The notes under the pieces: model-generated | Told to the model about the DNA's origin: nothing | Databases searched by the model: none | The model's input: the letters and a program-made list of their open reading frames with translations, nothing else | IMG/VR virus record: IMGVR_UViG_3300033978_000477 | Span: 1-64,000 of that record | Length of the DNA stretch: 64,000 nucleotides | Origin: a virus | Direction: 5' to 3' (one strand) | Shown: in pieces, positions 26,091 to 34,059 of the stretch | Layout: each line of letters begins with the position of its first letter | Numbering within the stretch: position 1 is the stretch's first letter | Translations under genes and position numbers: made by a program

Positions 26091-26899
26091 CAGACCTGAT
26101 TCAGACGGCTGCCGACGCGGCGGAGTTCGTCAAACGGAAGTGGGGGCGGAAGCTCTTCCACGATGCCACGCAGATTGAGGAGTCCGACTGGATGTACTCC
26201 TCCGCGTTCCTCCTTGAGACCCATTTGCCGGGCGTCTCGATGCGGCCGCTTGTCGGGGCCATCCGTGACCAGGGGGCCACGAGTGCTTGCACCAACTTCG
26301 CCCTGTCGCGCAGCGTCGCGACTCGCGCGTACACCGTCGGCGCTCCACTGACGAACTACCCGAGCGAGGTGGCCAACTACAAGCTTGGCCAGATGCTGGC
26401 GAACCCAGATGCCCCGCTCGTAGACATGGGCGCCAAGCTCGGCAAGGTGCTCCAGTCCGCGCGAGACGTTGGGATGGTGAGCGAAGCGCGCGCACCGTTC
26501 GACCCTGACACCATCACCGAACCGCTTCCGTGGGACGTGTACCGCGCCGGGTCTTCGGCGATGTCGGTACTGAACAAGGGCCTGTCCTACTACCGCGTCT
26601 TCGGCTCGGTGCAGGCCAAGCAAGCGCTTTCGAGGAACATCCCACTCGTGATCGGCATGTCTGTTGACGAGTCGTTCATGAAGTACGACGGAGGCACCTA
26701 CGTTCGCGGTGGTGCAGTTGTCGGCGGTCACGCAATGACGGGCATCGGCTACCGCGCTGGCTGCCTCGAACTGGTGAACTCGTGGGGCGAGTTCTGGGGT
26801 GAGTCTGGTTTTGCCTGGCTCCCTCTCGAATACCTGGACTCCCCGAGCATCGTCTTCGAAGTCTACGCAATCGACATTGCCCCGAGGGCCGTCGTATGA
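26087..26899 (+). CDS. Papain-like (C1A) cysteine protease
   Basis: 270 residues from GTG 26087. All C1A active-site marks are present in order: Gln62 and Cys68 in AIRDQGATSACTNFA, His215 in GGHAMTGIGY, Asn231 and Trp233 in LVNSWGEFWGESGF. There is no signal peptide or long propeptide; 50 residues precede the first strand. Papain-type enzymes are rare in phages. It lies between a membrane protein and a lipoprotein gene with GTGA/ATGA overlaps, so it may act in lysis, on host defence, or as a virion protein. The family call is secure; the target is unknown. Confidence 0.85.
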   Translation: MTDLIQTAADAAEFVKRKWGRKLFHDATQIEESDWMYSSAFLLETHLPGVSMRPLVGAIRDQGATSACTNFALSRSVATRAYTVGAPLTNYPSEVANYKLGQMLANPDAPLVDMGAKLGKVLQSARDVGMVSEARAPFDPDTITEPLPWDVYRAGSSAMSVLNKGLSYYRVFGSVQAKQALSRNIPLVIGMSVDESFMKYDGGTYVRGGAVVGGHAMTGIGYRAGCLELVNSWGEFWGESGFAWLPLEYLDSPSIVFEVYAIDIAPRAVV

Positions 26900-27219
26900 A
26901 GCGCCTCGCATTCCTCGCGCTGCTCTTTGCGGCGTGTTCATCGGCCAAGGTTCTCCCCGTGGAACCCCCTGCTGTTGTCGTCTTTCCGCGCGACGGCGGG
27001 GCCGGTTGCTGCGAGCCAGCTTGTGCACGGATGCGCGAGAGTGGTTGCCCCGAGGGCGACCCATCCGAAACCGGCGAGTCCTGCGAAGACCTCTGCCGCC
27101 GCATCACTGCCATGCGCATCGACATGGGGGCTTGCTGCGTTGCTGCCTCCCGCACCAAAGACGAACTGCTCTCCTGCGGGACAACGAAGTCCGCTCGCGC
27201 AGTCCGTTGCCAACACTGA
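26896..27219 (+). CDS. Cysteine-rich lipoprotein (possible outer spanin)
   Basis: 107 residues. A signal peptide MKRLAFLALLFAAC with lipobox LFAAC puts the lipid Cys at residue 14. The mature part holds ten further Cys (for example GCCEPACARM, SCEDLC, GACCVAASRT), so it is likely disulphide-linked in the periplasm. Overlaps the protease gene (ATGA). Small phage lipoproteins near lysis genes may serve as outer spanins, but the Cys-rich body is not typical of Rz1. Confidence 0.7.
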   Translation: MKRLAFLALLFAACSSAKVLPVEPPAVVVFPRDGGAGCCEPACARMRESGCPEGDPSETGESCEDLCRRITAMRIDMGACCVAASRTKDELLSCGTTKSARAVRCQH

Positions 27220-27227
27220 CGGGGTGT

Positions 27228-27509
27228 ATGCAGATGGACAGTCGCGACCGAACGTACCCCACCGGGCGAATGCTTGCCGTGGTGGTCAAGACGATCAGTG
27301 ATTCAGTGCCCCCGCCGGCCCCACCACCGTTCTTTGGTGCGTGCGAGCGATGCGAGGGCGTTGGCTTCAAGGAACGCGTTGTGGAGCCCTATAGCGGCCC
27401 AATGCTGGCGAGAGAGAAGAAGTGCCGCGTCTGCGATGGCACTGGACTCGCGACACCGGAGCAGAACGAAGCATGGCGCGCCGAATTGTCAGCCAAGCAG
27501 AGCGCTTGA
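27228..27509 (+). CDS. Small DnaJ-type zinc-finger protein A
   Basis: 93 residues from ATG 27228 (ATG 27234 is an alternative). Two CxxCxGxG motifs, ACERCEGVGF and KCRVCDGTGL, about 30 residues apart make one DnaJ-like zinc centre. It lacks a J domain. Possible roles are binding unfolded protein or RNA. Its end overlaps the next gene, which has the same motif. Confidence 0.65.
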   Translation: MQMDSRDRTYPTGRMLAVVVKTISDSVPPPAPPPFFGACERCEGVGFKERVVEPYSGPMLAREKKCRVCDGTGLATPEQNEAWRAELSAKQSA

Positions 27510-27676
27510 CGCATTGCTGCCCGGCTTGCTGCGGACTCGGCAAGACAGAGCACGTCGAAGAAGGCGGACTCGACATCACGTACCACATCCAACTTTGCGA
27601 CACCTGCTGGGGCGCTGGGCGCGTCACTGAGAAGCGGATGCGCAAGTACTGGAACGACACCCCCGCAACAGCCTGA
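27473..27676 (+). CDS. Small DnaJ-type zinc-finger protein B
   Basis: 67 residues from ATG 27473, overlapping the previous gene by 37 bases in another frame. CCPACCGLG and CDTCWGAG form a DnaJ-like zinc centre. Two adjacent, overlapping genes for the same small fold suggest a heteromer or duplication. AGCAGAACGAAGC precedes the start; the ribosome site is weak. Confidence 0.6.
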   Translation: MARRIVSQAERLTHCCPACCGLGKTEHVEEGGLDITYHIQLCDTCWGAGRVTEKRMRKYWNDTPATA

Positions 27677-27750
27677 GCGCTGCTGACGACAATTCAAACC
27701 CATCGATTGCTGGGCCCCGTCACCGGTGCGCCTGAACGGAGAACTACGCC

Positions 27751-28191
27751 ATGTCTATGTCGAACACTTCGGAGAACAACCTTCTCCTCCTCCTCTTCAA
27801 CAACACCAACTGGGCAAACCTTGGTGATGCGACGGGGCTCCGAAGTTCCACCACCGCCGGGTCGTTCCACATCTCGCTGCATACCGCAGACCCCGGCGAG
27901 GCTGGCTCCCAGACCACCAGCGAGATCAGCTACACCGGGTATAGCCGCGTTGCTGTCGCTCGCAGCGGTTCCGGCTTCACCGTCACCGGCGCATCAGTGA
28001 GCAACGCTGCTGCCGTCACGTTCGGAGCCTGCACCGCGGGCAGCGGAACTGCGACTCACTTCAGCATCGGCCGAGACGCTTCGGGCACTGGTGAAATCAT
28101 CATCAGCGGCGCGCTCTCGGCGAGCCTCGCGATCTCTGCGGGTATTACTCCACAATTCGCTATCGGGCAGATGACCGCCACGGCCGACTGA
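27751..28191 (+). CDS. Conserved phage tail-associated protein
   Basis: 146 residues. The start SENNLLLLLFNNTNWANLGD followed by TTAGSFHISLHTADPGEAG is a widely shared phage structural protein pattern; it recurs next to fibre genes. The rest is a beta sandwich (VAVARSGSGFTVTGASVSN, ATHFSIGRDASGTG). Likely a virion surface or fibre-associated protein. 74 bases upstream are free of genes. Confidence 0.65.
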   Translation: MSMSNTSENNLLLLLFNNTNWANLGDATGLRSSTTAGSFHISLHTADPGEAGSQTTSEISYTGYSRVAVARSGSGFTVTGASVSNAAAVTFGACTAGSGTATHFSIGRDASGTGEIIISGALSASLAISAGITPQFAIGQMTATAD

Positions 28192-28251
28192 CCGTGAAGG
28201 TGTTCGAGGTGGCTTCAGAGCAGGAACGTATTCGGACGGAGTCCTAATCAG

Positions 28252-28701
28252 ATGGCAGACAATGTTGGATACAGCCCTGGCTCTGGGGCCACCATCGCAT
28301 CGGATGACATTGGTGGCATTCAGCACCAGCGCGTCAAGATCACACTGGGCGCTGATGGTGTGTCGAACGGCGACGTCAGCGAAGCGAACCCGATGCCCGT
28401 CATGGGTGAGGGCGAGCTTGTCGAGTCGCTCTTCGCGATTCGCTCGGCGCTCGAAGTCCTCGCGCGCAACACCGGGCAGGCATACCCAGACACCGCGGGC
28501 CGCTTGCGTGTCGCGATTGACTCAATCAGCTCCGCGCTCACCCTAGCGACCATCACCACCGTCGGCACTGTCACCACGGTTACGACCGTGACGACGATGA
28601 CAAACCAGGTGAACGTGGGCGGCTACTCGGCGGCGCCGCAAATCCAGGCTCTCACGCAAATCGGGGCGGAGTCGCTCCGTCGAAATATCTCGGTGACCTA
28701 A
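28252..28701 (+). CDS. Fibre-region structural protein with TVTTVTT repeat
   Basis: 149 residues. The N-terminal half (VGYSPGSGATIASDDIGG, QRVKITLGADGVSNGD) is common among phage tail proteins; a helix LVESLFAIRSALEVLARN follows, then a Thr/Val repeat TVGTVTTVTTVTTMTNQVNV that should form a narrow trimeric beta-helix. It ends in one-base overlap with the next start. Probably a fibre connector. Confidence 0.6.
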   Translation: MADNVGYSPGSGATIASDDIGGIQHQRVKITLGADGVSNGDVSEANPMPVMGEGELVESLFAIRSALEVLARNTGQAYPDTAGRLRVAIDSISSALTLATITTVGTVTTVTTVTTMTNQVNVGGYSAAPQIQALTQIGAESLRRNISVT

Positions 28702-30137
28702 TGGCGACCACGAACGGCAACCGCAAGATCCTCGACCTCAAGCGCTGGGAGATGTGCGCGCCCGCACCCGTCGCAACGGCCGCGGCGCACTTCATCGCAA
28801 GCTCGCGCTGCTACCGACAGCAGCAACTGCTCGTGACGTCCAACACCGTTGCGTACCTGTACGCGCCGCTCGAAGACGGCTTCGTGCAGGTGCCCAGCCC
28901 GGCGCTCGCTGGCACCTTTGGCGCTGGTGCAACCGGCTGCGGCGTTTCGTGGACGACCGGCTCAACCATCGGCGCCGCCTCGCTCACTGCGACCGCTGGC
29001 ACGACAACCAGCATCACAACGAACCAGACGCTGGCGCGCCACCTCCGCGGTTACAGTGTGCACATCCTTGCCGGCCCGAACGCTGGCGAGACGAAGACGA
29101 TCGCGTCCAACACCATCGGCGCCAACGCCGTCATTACGTTCACCGCTGCAAGCGGTGTCGCGTTCTCGGCGTCGACGGTGTACCGCATCATCGCTCCCAA
29201 GTTCTTCGTGCTCGGCGCGGGCACGCTCGCGGCGGGCTCGTTCAAATCCTACGACTTCGCCACCAACACTTGGACGACCTGCACCATCACCGGTCTGCCG
29301 GCCACCATCGGTACCGACGCGAAGCTCATCTCGACGCCGGGATGGCTGGACGATACATACAATGCTTTCGCGACTGGAACCGCGACGGCTGGCGGCGCTA
29401 GCACGCTGACCAACAGCGCGAAAACCTGGGCCACGAACCAGTGGGCCAACTATCAGATCCGCATCACTGCGGGCACCGGGGCTGGCCAGATCCGCACGAT
29501 CGCCAGCAACACCGGCACGGTCATTACCACCAGCGCGGCCTGGACGACGAACCCCGACGCGACGAGCCAGTACTCAATCGAGGGGAACGACAACTTCCTC
29601 TACTTGATTGGCAACAACGCCGTCACGATGTACCGCTACGACATCGCCGCGAACACCTGGTCGACGCTGGCCCCTGGTGTTGCCCGTGGCGCCGCTCCCG
29701 GCGCTGGCATGTCGGGACACTGGGTGCACTCTGCACCAGAGGCCGAGTGGAACAACGAAAGCACCATCCAGAACGGGCGCTACATCTACTCGTTCCGTGG
29801 CGCCGCTGGTGCGCTGCTGGACCGCTACGACATCGCTGCCAACACCTGGTCGGCGGTGACATACAGCCCCGCCACGGAGACGTTCACAACCGGAACGAAG
29901 TACACCATCTTCGATGGTGCACTCTACATCCAGAAGGACGCGACAGGCCGGTGGTTTCGGTACAACTTTGCGACCAATGAAATGGATGGGTGGGGCACCA
30001 TGCTCTACCCCAACGGCGCTGCCATTGTCGGCGACACCGCGTTTTATGCGTACTTCGACGACGGCGCGACCAAGATCACGTTCGTGTACATGATCCTCAA
30101 CACCTCGGCGGTGATGCTGCGGCAGATGATCATCTGA
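28701..30137 (+). CDS. Kelch-like propeller tail protein
   Basis: 478 residues. Kelch blades end in YDFATNTWTTCTITGL, YRYDIAANTWSTLAPG and DRYDIAANTWSAVTYSP. Two related inserts of about 65 residues (…AGPNAGETKTIASNTIG and …AGTGAGQIRTIASNTGT) sit between blades, a unit found in phage tail proteins. Likely a receptor-facing particle on the tail; no enzyme motif seen. Confidence 0.65.
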   Translation: MATTNGNRKILDLKRWEMCAPAPVATAAAHFIASSRCYRQQQLLVTSNTVAYLYAPLEDGFVQVPSPALAGTFGAGATGCGVSWTTGSTIGAASLTATAGTTTSITTNQTLARHLRGYSVHILAGPNAGETKTIASNTIGANAVITFTAASGVAFSASTVYRIIAPKFFVLGAGTLAAGSFKSYDFATNTWTTCTITGLPATIGTDAKLISTPGWLDDTYNAFATGTATAGGASTLTNSAKTWATNQWANYQIRITAGTGAGQIRTIASNTGTVITTSAAWTTNPDATSQYSIEGNDNFLYLIGNNAVTMYRYDIAANTWSTLAPGVARGAAPGAGMSGHWVHSAPEAEWNNESTIQNGRYIYSFRGAAGALLDRYDIAANTWSAVTYSPATETFTTGTKYTIFDGALYIQKDATGRWFRYNFATNEMDGWGTMLYPNGAAIVGDTAFYAYFDDGATKITFVYMILNTSAVMLRQMII

Positions 30138-30195
30138 GAGCCTGATGGCTTTCATGGACAACTGAAGACCAAGATCCAAAGCCCACACACATCCG

Positions 30196-32058
30196 ATGTT
30201 CCTTACCCTCCTTGGCGGCGCGGCCTACCCGCTTACACTCGCCTGGACGGGTTTTTGGAGAGCCAACTACACCGGCAGTCCCTGGACCGGACTGCCGTCC
30301 GCTGGCGCATCGGGTGGTCGGCTGCTCTCGGAGGGAACCAACCCGGCGACGGTGGGCGTCGTCCCGCAGAATGGGTATGACCCTGCAAGCTTCGACGGCA
30401 CCAATGACATCCTCGCGACCGGCGTTGACTTCACGTCCGGTGAGTACCTTGAGGACTTCGTATCCGGCATCACGTCCCCCTGGACGGTGCATGTCGTTGT
30501 GCGTTGCAACTCACTCGTTGCGACAGGTGCATGGTACCTGGACCCGGGCATCGTCAGCCACTCAGGCTCCAGCGTCATCGGCATTACTGCGTCTGCTGAT
30601 GGTGTGCAGGCGCACATCTACACCAGCGGCGGCGCGGTAACCACCGGCCTCATCCCAATCACGACGTCGGACTACCACGTCGTTCAGGCGCGGTGGGACG
30701 GGACGGACCTTTCGCTCCGAGTTGACGGTGGCACATGGGACACCGTTGCCGCCGCGGACATGTTCTATGCGTCCGATCGCGCACTGCAACTTGGGTGTAA
30801 CTACGACAGGACCGCGTTCCTTGACGCAGACTTTCTAGAGTTCGGAATTGCGTCGTCTGCGTTCTCGAACACGGAACTCGACGATCTCTACGACTATGCC
30901 GTAGCCGAGTATGCGCTTGGTGGCGTCAGTGCCATCTCTGGAACCGCGAGCCTCACACTCGCCACCGGCACATCGGTCCTCACTGGCACCGGCGCCCTGG
31001 TCGGCAGCGGGACCGCGACCCTTGCCACTGGTACGAGCACCCTAACCGGTGTTGGTGGCCTTGTTGGCTATGCGCCCATCGTCCTCGCGACGGGCACGTC
31101 GACTCTCCGTGGCACTGGGGCACTGGTCGGCTCCGCAAGCGCCACGCTTGCCACCGGCACCTCTACCCTGACGGGCAGCGGGGCGCTGACTGGTTCAGCC
31201 TCCGTAACGCTCGCCACCGGCACCTCCGCACTCACCGGGGTTGCGGCTTGCGTCGGCTCTGCCTCGCTCGCGCTCACCACCGGGACCAGTACCCTTCTGG
31301 GCACTGGCGCCATGGTGGGGTCTGCCCCGCTCTCGCTGACGACGACGGGCGACCTGACCGATGCGTCGTCCGGCTTCTCGTACATCAGCGGGTCGGCAAC
31401 CATCACCCTGTCGGCAAGCGCAACGCTTGCTGCCCAGGGCGCTCTGGTTGGCTCCGCAAGCCTCGCGCTTGCCACCGGGACGAGCACCCTAAGGGGAACG
31501 GCAAACGCCCAGGGAAGCGCGACAGCGAGCCTTGCCGCGTCTGCTACGGCCACCGGGACAGGGGCGCTATCTGGGACTGCCCCCGTCGTCCTGACGTGCT
31601 CCGCGACACCGCGAGGCACGGGCGCACTGGTTGGGTCAAGCTCCCTGGCTGTAGCGGCAACCGCTACGGGTCGGATGCTTGCGGCCATCGCCGGCTCGGT
31701 GTCATTCAGCCTTGGCGCCAACGGCACCATCGTCGCCACCGGAGGCCTGCAAGGCCTTGCCCTGGTTGCGCTGTCGACGTCCGGGACTCTGACCGGGGTT
31801 GCGTCTGCGGCAGGCACCGGAACGCTGACGCTTGGGGCCAGCGCATTGCTTGGCGCAACCGTCACCGCAAGTGGCAGCGCTGCACTGGCACTGTCACTCA
31901 CCGGAACGCTTGGTGTCGTCACTGAGGACGTTATCCCAGGCGGGCCATACACCACGCGACTCGCCGGCAACTTCATCGGCGTGACTCGTCCGGTGTCGGA
32001 CGAGAGGGCATCGACCCGAATCGTCGCATCACAAGTCGCAAGGACGAGGCGCCCATGA
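30196..32058 (+). CDS. Long fibre: LamG-like head plus tandem beta repeats
   Basis: 620 residues. Residues 30-240 form a LamG-like domain (YDPASFDGTNDILATGVDF, WTVHVVVRCNSLVATGAWY, LQLGCNYDRTAFLDADF). Residues 249-575 are about sixteen tandem repeats of 20-21 residues with consensus GSASLTLATGTSTLTGTGAL. The last 45 residues end in a basic tail. The repeat shaft is Ser/Thr/Ala/Gly-rich and probably a beta-solenoid or Ig-less spacer. Last gene of the fibre block; it overlaps the next start by four bases. Confidence 0.65.
   Translation: MFLTLLGGAAYPLTLAWTGFWRANYTGSPWTGLPSAGASGGRLLSEGTNPATVGVVPQNGYDPASFDGTNDILATGVDFTSGEYLEDFVSGITSPWTVHVVVRCNSLVATGAWYLDPGIVSHSGSSVIGITASADGVQAHIYTSGGAVTTGLIPITTSDYHVVQARWDGTDLSLRVDGGTWDTVAAADMFYASDRALQLGCNYDRTAFLDADFLEFGIASSAFSNTELDDLYDYAVAEYALGGVSAISGTASLTLATGTSVLTGTGALVGSGTATLATGTSTLTGVGGLVGYAPIVLATGTSTLRGTGALVGSASATLATGTSTLTGSGALTGSASVTLATGTSALTGVAACVGSASLALTTGTSTLLGTGAMVGSAPLSLTTTGDLTDASSGFSYISGSATITLSASATLAAQGALVGSASLALATGTSTLRGTANAQGSATASLAASATATGTGALSGTAPVVLTCSATPRGTGALVGSSSLAVAATATGRMLAAIAGSVSFSLGANGTIVATGGLQGLALVALSTSGTLTGVASAAGTGTLTLGASALLGATVTASGSAALALSLTGTLGVVTEDVIPGGPYTTRLAGNFIGVTRPVSDERASTRIVASQVARTRRP
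30940..31920 (+). repeat. About 16 tandem repeats of roughly 60-63 bp inside fibre gene
   Basis: Coding repeats of GSASLTLATGTSTLTGTGAL type. The first six and the ninth are close to each other in DNA and protein; later ones diverge. Recombination among near copies could change fibre length. In-frame period rules out a CRISPR array. Confidence 0.85.
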
Positions 32059-32378
32059 GCCGATTCGACATCAAGCGCAATGACAGGTTGCCGGCCATCT
32101 CGGTCTTTCTGGAGGCCGGCAACGCTGCCATCGATCTCACCTCTTGCACCGTCCGGTTCCTCATGACCAGCGAGGCGACTGGGGTACTGAAGGTGGATGG
32201 CGCAGCGACCGTGCTGAGCGCCTCGACTGGCAAGGTCTCCTACGAATGGGGCGCGACGGACACTGACACCTCGGGAGTCTACCGCGCGGAATGGGAGGTC
32301 ACGTTCCCAGGTGGCAAGACACGCACTGTCCCATCGAAGGGCTACGACACCGTCGAAGTCCACGATGACTTGGATTGA
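32055..32378 (+). CDS. BppU-like Ig domain protein
   Basis: 107 residues. RFDIKRNDRLPAISVFLEAG, IDLTSCTVRFLMTSEATG and the C-terminal TDTSGVYRAEWEVTFPGGKT match the N-terminal Ig-like domain of phage upper baseplate proteins (BppU family), which hold receptor-binding proteins. It is a lone domain without a fibre tail. ATGA overlap with the fibre gene before it suggests that it attaches that fibre. Confidence 0.75.
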   Translation: MSRFDIKRNDRLPAISVFLEAGNAAIDLTSCTVRFLMTSEATGVLKVDGAATVLSASTGKVSYEWGATDTDTSGVYRAEWEVTFPGGKTRTVPSKGYDTVEVHDDLD

Positions 32379-32383
32379 CACCG

Positions 32384-32680
32384 ATGGCTGACGAAGACGG
32401 GAAGGCTCGCCGCCTATCGTTCCGCAACCGGCGCATCAACCCGAGCGTAGGCGCCGAGTCACCAGATGTTCCGGCCGTTCTTGAGCCGGGCACACTCGCC
32501 GCGTTTATCCGCCCGCTTCGGTGGGTTCAGATCTACGCACTCGACGATTGGTGCACGAAGGTTTGGTGGCGAGAGGCCATCGTCGATGCGGACATCCGAG
32601 GTCTTCTCCAGTGGAACCGTGAAGCGATGACGTGGGGTCTGACCGATGCGGGTCGCAAGGCCATTCGTGACGTGAACTGA
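32384..32680 (+). CDS. Small hypothetical protein after BppU-like gene
   Basis: 98 residues from ATG 32384; TTG at 32375 would overlap the previous stop and is an alternative. It is Arg/Trp-rich: FIRPLRWVQIYALDDWCTKVWW. No family recognised. It lies between the BppU-like gene and the endolysin. Confidence 0.55.
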   Translation: MADEDGKARRLSFRNRRINPSVGAESPDVPAVLEPGTLAAFIRPLRWVQIYALDDWCTKVWWREAIVDADIRGLLQWNREAMTWGLTDAGRKAIRDVN

Positions 32681-32692
32681 AGGAGCGGGTCA

Positions 32693-33718
32693 ATGCGCGC
32701 AGTGGTACGAGCAACGTTCCCTGGTTGGTCGGCGGAGTTGGAAGGTGCGGTTCCGTACTTCTACCTCGACATCATCGGCAAGGTGACGATTGCCATCGGC
32801 AACCTCGTAGACCCTGTCGAGTTGGCGCTTGATCTCCCGCTCATCAACAAGCACACCGGCAAGCTCGCATCGCGTTCGGAGATCCGCGCCGAGTGGCAGT
32901 TGGTCAAGAGCCACCCAAAGCTCGCGCAGTGGGGGCATAGGCCAGCGGCAGACATCACCAATCTTCGCCTTCCCGATGATGGGGTGGTTGAGTTCCTCCA
33001 GCGGATCGCATCGCGCTTCTGGGGCGAGCTTCGGGGGCGCTTCCCGCACATCGACGATTGGAGCGCAGACGCCCAACTGGCGACACTGAGCATGGCATGG
33101 GCTTGCGGGACGGGATTCAACTTCCCCGTCCTCGTCCGGATGCTCAACAAGCCAGACTTCTCCGCGGCCTCGTACAACTGCCACATCAACACGGATGGCG
33201 CAGACCGAAGGCCCGGCACCTCCGACGACAACCATGGCGTTGTCCCGAGGAACCACCGGAACAAGATCCTCTACCGCAACGCCGCCGTTGTCGCGAAACT
33301 CGACCTCGACCCGGAGCGGCTCTACTACCCCGAAATACTCTGGCCGGACCTCTCGCCATTCGTCATCTACGCCACGGAAGCGGAGTCGCTACGCGCCGCA
33401 CGGGCCGAGATGAAGGCAGAGCACTTCCGGGCAGCGCAAGCGCGTCTGAAGGCCGCTGGGTTCGACCCTGGCCCCATCGATGGCGTCTTTGGGAAACGCT
33501 CGCAAGCCGCACTCAGTGCTGCCGGCGGGGACAACATCGACACCTGGGCCGCGCTCTGGCAGACGACCCGAGGGCCTGAATACGAAGGGTCCGACGTACC
33601 CATCACCATCGAACTCGATGGCCCGCTTGGTACGAGCAAGGGCATCGTCGACTGGACGCTTGATGCGCGACGAAGAGAGCAATCGGGCAACGACGACCCG
33701 CCACCGGAGGCTGCATGA
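32693..33718 (+). CDS. Endolysin: lysozyme-like domain plus peptidoglycan-binding domain
   Basis: 341 residues. FPGWSAELEGAVPYFYLDIIGKV with TIAIGN resembles the Glu-bearing start of phage lysozymes (E...YlDviGk.TiGiGn). The helical middle has WSADAQLATLSMAWACGTGF and FPVLVRML. Residues 245-280 (RLKAAGFDPGPIDGVFGKRS) are a peptidoglycan-binding repeat. It should cut murein at the end of infection. ATGA overlap joins it to the metallopeptidase-like gene. Confidence 0.75.
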   Translation: MRAVVRATFPGWSAELEGAVPYFYLDIIGKVTIAIGNLVDPVELALDLPLINKHTGKLASRSEIRAEWQLVKSHPKLAQWGHRPAADITNLRLPDDGVVEFLQRIASRFWGELRGRFPHIDDWSADAQLATLSMAWACGTGFNFPVLVRMLNKPDFSAASYNCHINTDGADRRPGTSDDNHGVVPRNHRNKILYRNAAVVAKLDLDPERLYYPEILWPDLSPFVIYATEAESLRAARAEMKAEHFRAAQARLKAAGFDPGPIDGVFGKRSQAALSAAGGDNIDTWAALWQTTRGPEYEGSDVPITIELDGPLGTSKGIVDWTLDARRREQSGNDDPPPEAA

Positions 33719-34059
33719 TTCGGGAAACCATCGCGGTGCTCGGTGTTGTCTACAACATCATCAAGGCTGACCTCGCATCCAACGATGAAGGCGAGATGGA
33801 TGCCGACTCTTGCGAGATCCGCGTAGCCAGCAGCGCAACGCCGCCGCGCTACTGGTCCATCGTCAGGCACGAGATCGGTCATGCCGCTTGGCACGAGTCG
33901 GGCGCCGGTCTCGTGATGCGCCAAGACTTCGGCATGTCGGACGAGACCGCCCGCAAGGCGGAAGAGATCGTGATGTCTGTCTTTCTCCCAACCTTCTGCG
34001 ATGCACTTGAGCGGAAGGGACTCCTGTCTCCCATGGTGCTTCAGGAGTACGAGCAATGA
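33715..34059 (+). CDS. HExxH metalloprotease-like small protein
   Basis: 114 residues. IVRHEIGHAAWHESG gives His52-Glu53-x2-His56, and a later helix ARKAEEIVMSVFLPTF holds Glu residues that could be the third ligand. This is the minimal zincin pattern, as in ImmA/IrrE-like proteins. Overlaps genes on both sides by ATGA. Substrate unknown; it could mature a virion protein or act on a host regulator. Confidence 0.65.
   Translation: MIRETIAVLGVVYNIIKADLASNDEGEMDADSCEIRVASSATPPRYWSIVRHEIGHAAWHESGAGLVMRQDFGMSDETARKAEEIVMSVFLPTFCDALERKGLLSPMVLQEYEQ

Noticed and set aside
28560-28620. Short ACC/GTT repeat considered as regulatory DNA repeat
   Set aside because: It encodes the TVTTVTTVTT stretch of a fibre-like protein.
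30940-31920. Tandem repeats considered as a CRISPR array
   Set aside because: Repeats are in frame with a long coding sequence, adjacent without unique spacers, and encode a regular protein motif.
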